64,000 nucleotides of DNA, taken from positions 38,468,182-38,532,181 of the forward strand of contig CM075760.1 of assembly GCA_037974335.1 (NCBI GenBank), read 5' to 3'. Made by a program: the position numbers and the translations under genes. Origin of the DNA: Prionace glauca. Lineage: Eukaryota; Chordata; Chondrichthyes; Carcharhiniformes; Carcharhinidae. Shown here one piece after another: positions 61,699-64,000 of this stretch (its first letter is position 1; each line of letters opens with the position of its first letter). Below the pieces are notes generated by a model. It saw only the letters and a list, made by a program, of their open reading frames with translations. It searched no databases and had not been told where the DNA came from.

Positions 61699-64000
61699 AT
61701 GAGGTCTAAAGTTCAGGATAGGGTACAGGTAAGGGAAGAGGCCAAGGATGTCCCAATTGGTGGCGTTACGGCAAGTAGGGTCCAGGTGAAGGCTGGGATG
61801 AAAGCGCTTTATCTGAATGCACGAAGCATTCGGAATAAAGTGGATGAGCTGGTGGTGCAGATCGACACAAATGGATATGATCTGGTGGCCATTACAGAGA
61901 CGTGGCTGCAAGGTGACAGGGACTGGGAGATGAATGTACAGGGCTATCAAGTGTTTAGGAAGGATAGGCAGGAGGAAAGAGGGGGTGGCGTAGCTCTGCT
62001 GATTAAGGATAGTATCAAGGTGGTAGCAAGGGATGATATCGGAGCCAAGGAGCAGAATGTGGAATCGTGAGTGGAGATTAGGAACAGAAAAGGAAGGAAA
62101 ACACTAGTGGGTGTCGTCTATAGGCCCCCAAATAATGATCTGGAGGTGGGGCGGGCTGTTAACGCGCAAATAAGTGCGGCGTGCAGGAATGGGACGGCAG
62201 TAGTTATGGGAGATTTCAATCTGCATATTGATTGGTTGACCCATGTTGGACGAGGTGGGCTCGAGGAGGAGTTCTTGGAATGCTGCAGGGATAATTTCCT
62301 TGAACAGTGTGTGTTGAAGCCGACGAGGGAGCGAGCTATCTTGGATCTGGTGCTATGTAATGAGGTGGGTAGAATTAGGGACCTTGCGGTGAAGGATCCT
62401 CTTGGAGAGAGTGATCATTGTATGGTGGAGTTTCTGGTGCAGATGGAGGAGGAGAAAGTGGATTCCCAGACACGCGTCCTTTGTTTGAATAGAGGGGAGT
62501 ATGGTAGGATGAGAGAAGAATTGGCGAATGTGGACTGGGGGAGCGCGTTGGAAGGTAGGTCTGCTGAGGAGCAGTGGAGGATCTTTAAGGAGATCTTTCT
62601 TGGTGCTCAGCAGAAATTTATTCTGATGGTTAAAAAGGACAGTAGGAGGAGGGGTAATAAGCCATGGATAACGAAGGAGGTGAAGGAAAGTGTTAAATTC
62701 AAAGCGGAGAAGTTTAGAGTAGCTAAGAGCAGTGGGCGGGAAGAGGATTGGGAAAGGTTTAAATGTCAACAAAGATTGACAAAGAAATTGATAAAGGAGG
62801 GTAGGAGAAGCTATGAGGCTGGGCTAGCACTTAATATAAAAAAGGATAGCAAGAGTTTTTATAAATATATAAAAAGGAAGAGGCTGGCTAGGGTGAACGT
62901 TGGTCCTTTAGAGGATGAGAAAGGGGAGCTAGGGGTAGGGGATGGGGATATGGCTAAGGTCTTGAATAACTTTTTTGTTTCTGTCTTCACGGAGGAGGAC
63001 GTGAATGATTTGCCGGGTGTTAGCGATGGAAAGGCGGTAGGAATGGAGGGTCTTAATGACATTACTGTTACTAGAGAGGTGGTGCTCGACAGACTGGAGG
63101 GGCTGATTGTGGACAAGTCCACAGGACCGGACGGAATGCATCCGAGGGTTCTGAAAGAAATGGCGGAGGTGATAGTGGATGCCTTGGTGGTTATTTTCCA
63201 GACGTCGCTGGATTCCGGGGAAGTGCCGGAAGATTGGAAAACGGCTAATGTTACGCCGTTGTTTAAGATGCCAGGCAAAAGGCGGGGAATTATAGGCCGG
63301 TTAGTTTAACGTCTGTGGTAGGTAAAATGTTAGAATCCGTCATTAAGGAGGAAATAGCGAGGCATCTTGAGGGGAATTGCTTGATAGGGCGGACGCAACA
63401 CGGTTTCATTAAAGGGAAGTCGTGTCTGACAAATTTACTGGAGTTCTATGAGGATGTGTCTAGGGCAGTGGATAGAGGAGAGCCGGTGGATGTGGTCTTT
63501 CTGGATTTTCAGAAGGCGTTTGACAAGGTACCTCACAAGAGGTTATTGCAGAAGGTCAGGGGACATGGAGTTGGGGGTAGGGTGTTAGAGTGGATAGAGG
63601 ATTGGTTGTCAAATAGGAGGCAGAGAGTGGGGGTCAATGGATGCTATTCGGATTGGCGGTTGGTGACTAGTGGGGTGCCCCAGGGGTCGGTGCTGGGGCC
63701 TCAGCTATTTACCATTTATATAGATGATCTGGAGGAGGGAACCGAGTGCAGGGTGTCGAAATTTGCTGATGACACCAAGATTGGGGGAAAGGCAAATTGT
63801 GCGGAGGGTGTGGATAGTCTGCAGAAGGATCTAGATAGGCTGGGCGAATGGGCCAGGAAATGGCAAATGGAATTTAATGTTGGCAAGTGTGAGGTGGTCC
63901 ACTTTGGTAGGAGGAATGGTAGGAAGGACTATTACTTACGGGGCGAAAAACTGCAGCAGGCGACAGTGCAGAGGGACCTCGGGGTCCTTGTGCATGAGTC
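61699..64000 (+). CDS. CR1 ORF2: endonuclease and reverse transcriptase (partial, broken)
   Basis: Starts MRSKVQDRVQ. Endonuclease motifs: [55 protein letters not shown] and ESDHCMVEF. Linker with KPWITKEVKESVKFK. Reverse transcriptase from DKSTGPDGMHPRVLKEMAEV through [32 protein letters not shown] and FADDTKIGG to the window edge. A TGA at 62068-62070 stands where related sequence has Trp before VEIRNR, and four bases are missing near 63268 compared with 47350-47366. No other breaks seen. The start is chosen as the first ATG after ORF1 in this frame. Confidence 0.92.

Larger units (their letters stand above)
60480..64000 (+). mobile_element. CR1 LINE (family B), full 5' end, runs off the window
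   Basis: Leader from about 60480 to 60766, intact ORF1 (60767-61666), then ORF2 from 61699 to the edge. It is the long form of the truncated copies at 13691, 24104 and 47179, almost identical over the shared part. ORF2 has one in-frame TGA and one 4-base loss. The remaining ORF2 end and tail lie beyond 64000. Confidence 0.94.

Overview
The window looks like nuclear DNA of a cartilaginous fish, probably a shark. Evidence: intron-rich vertebrate genes, a cluster of C2H2 zinc-finger genes, many 3' fragments of CR1- and Rex1-type LINEs, tRNA-headed SINEs with an elasmobranch-like tail, and introns swollen by long simple and tandem repeats. The species call is an inference. A 100-base run of N (1822-1921) marks an assembly gap.

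Layout. (1) 1-3065: a C-rich minisatellite, a 53-bp tandem array, LINE and SINE debris and the gap. (2) 3066-27858, + strand: nine exons of the meiotic kleisin REC8, ending in the conserved C-terminal winged-helix segment and a stop codon. The N-terminal exons are not visible. They lie left of the window or in the gap. REC8 introns hold 27-, 53- and 69-bp tandem arrays, a 1.3-kb CT tract that runs into an acceptor, and a nearly full-length CR1 LINE (21.8-27.35 kb, minus) with a younger CR1 copy inside it. (3) 28.5-34.1 kb: a 33-bp minisatellite, SINEs, LINE fragments and a Penelope-like tail with a hammerhead-like motif. (4) 34.2-38.5 kb, + strand: a 1.28-kb purine tract, then a two-exon gene for a protein of about 160 residues that I do not recognise. 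(5) 38739-39769: a Penelope-like retroelement with an open GIY-YIG reading frame, bounded by a 12-bp target duplication. (6) 40-44.7 kb: SINE and LINE tandem arrays and a decayed Rex1-type LINE. (7) 45.4-57.5 kb: a zinc-finger cluster with a 6-finger exon cut short by a LINE, a broken + strand copy, an intact 11-finger gene with a visible upstream exon and a CpG-rich promoter, and three relics. (8) 57.5-64 kb: quiet sequence, a tRNA-Glu-like relic, LINE debris, and a CR1 LINE with intact ORF1 and most of ORF2 running off the right edge.

REC8 is the meiosis-specific cohesin subunit. The zinc-finger proteins are probable DNA binders. The rest is mostly transposable elements in nested layers. 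The freshest layer is the CR1 family at 13.7, 24.1, 47.2 and 60.5 kb, whose copies are nearly identical to each other. I saw no clear retroviral, LTR or Polinton element, no CRISPR array and no bacterial-type operon.
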